A stretch of 64,000 nucleotides of DNA, taken from assembly GCA_963696075.1 (NCBI GenBank), contig CAVOJD010000006.1, positions 310,001 through 374,000 of the forward strand, written 5' to 3'. The position numbers and the translations under genes were made by a program. The notes beneath the pieces are model-generated. The model had not been told where the DNA came from. It saw only the letters and a list, made by a program, of their open reading frames with translations, and ran no database searches. Positions 63,914-64,000 of this stretch are shown piece after piece; position 1 is the first letter of the stretch, and each line of letters starts with the position of its first letter. Source of the DNA: CAJQQK01 sp963696075. GTDB taxonomy: Bacteria; Pseudomonadota; Alphaproteobacteria; Rhizobiales; Hyphomicrobiaceae.

Positions 63914-64000
63914 GCCACCTCGTTCCCCAAATCGCAACTTGAGCGCCCCAACCACGTCCACCAGCCGCACGCCACAATACTGACCGTCACTTAGGCCGCT

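Noticed and set aside
1..64000. CRISPR arrays, tRNA or rRNA genes, prophage genes, insertion sequences with transposase
   Set aside because: Scanned for on both strands by eye; none was recognised. A tRNA could be missed without a program.

Overview
The window is high-GC DNA from an alphaproteobacterium, most likely of the order Hyphomicrobiales (Rhizobiales). The evidence is gene order: chvI-chvG-hprK-EIIA-HPr beside pckA on one side, and ahcY-divL-tsaE/amgK-murU-addB-addA-trxA on the other. DivL with its tyrosine in place of the kinase histidine, and TsaE fused to a sugar kinase, are alphaproteobacterial hallmarks. I see no tRNA, rRNA, CRISPR array, transposase or phage gene.

Layout. 1-184: start of prkA. 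0.76-3.1 kb: a large TPR protein built like a cyclase/STAND ATPase that lacks the ATPase core. 3.3-8.5 kb: heterotetrameric sarcosine oxidase, soxBDAG. 9.4-14 kb: an RND efflux pair. 14.2-15.2 kb: a GlxA/AraC-type regulator. 15.4-19.5 kb: a small Cys-rich periplasmic protein, a cation diffusion facilitator coupled to a class III aminotransferase, and an isocitrate/isopropylmalate-type dehydrogenase. 19.5-20.2 kb: an intergenic block full of repeats. 20.2-34.9 kb (minus strand): GNAT, trxA, addA, addB, murU, tsaE-amgK, divL, ahcY (DNA break repair, peptidoglycan recycling, cell-cycle control and the methyl cycle). 35.1-36.7 kb: an AT-rich leader and a Tad-type protein with a von Willebrand A domain. 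36.8-43.4 kb: the regulatory phosphotransferase proteins, the ChvG/ChvI acid-sensing two-component system and divergent PEP carboxykinase. 43.9-47.2 kb: pyrE, a Na+/H+ antiporter, an alpha/beta hydrolase and an SMR transporter. 47.3-49 kb: class I lysyl-tRNA synthetase broken by two one-base insertions. 49.1-51.5 kb: an AraC regulator divergent from a cytochrome P450. 51.6-54.5 kb: a lower-GC pair, an outer-membrane porin and a secreted beta-lactamase-fold hydrolase. 54.6-59.4 kb: ligase-associated repair genes pdeM and lhr, separated by a TauD-type dioxygenase and a decayed second copy of the lhr 3' end. 59.5-64 kb: an MFS transporter, a single-chain GmrSD-like DUF262/DUF1524 nuclease, a TerB-like protein and a GYF_2 protein.

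The signals most worth following are: (i) a dispersed hairpin repeat family, always in one orientation, beside the stop codon of a minus-strand gene in convergent intergenic regions, with sequence changes that preserve the stems; (ii) a 145-bp inverted-repeat element in one of these regions; (iii) the duplicated lhr tail that marks an insertion or recombination event; (iv) lysK with two compensable insertions and a P450 whose best start is separated from the gene body by a C7 tract; (v) the cyclase/STAND-like protein without an ATPase. No single segment is clearly a new multi-gene system. The DUF262 nuclease is the only plausible defence gene.
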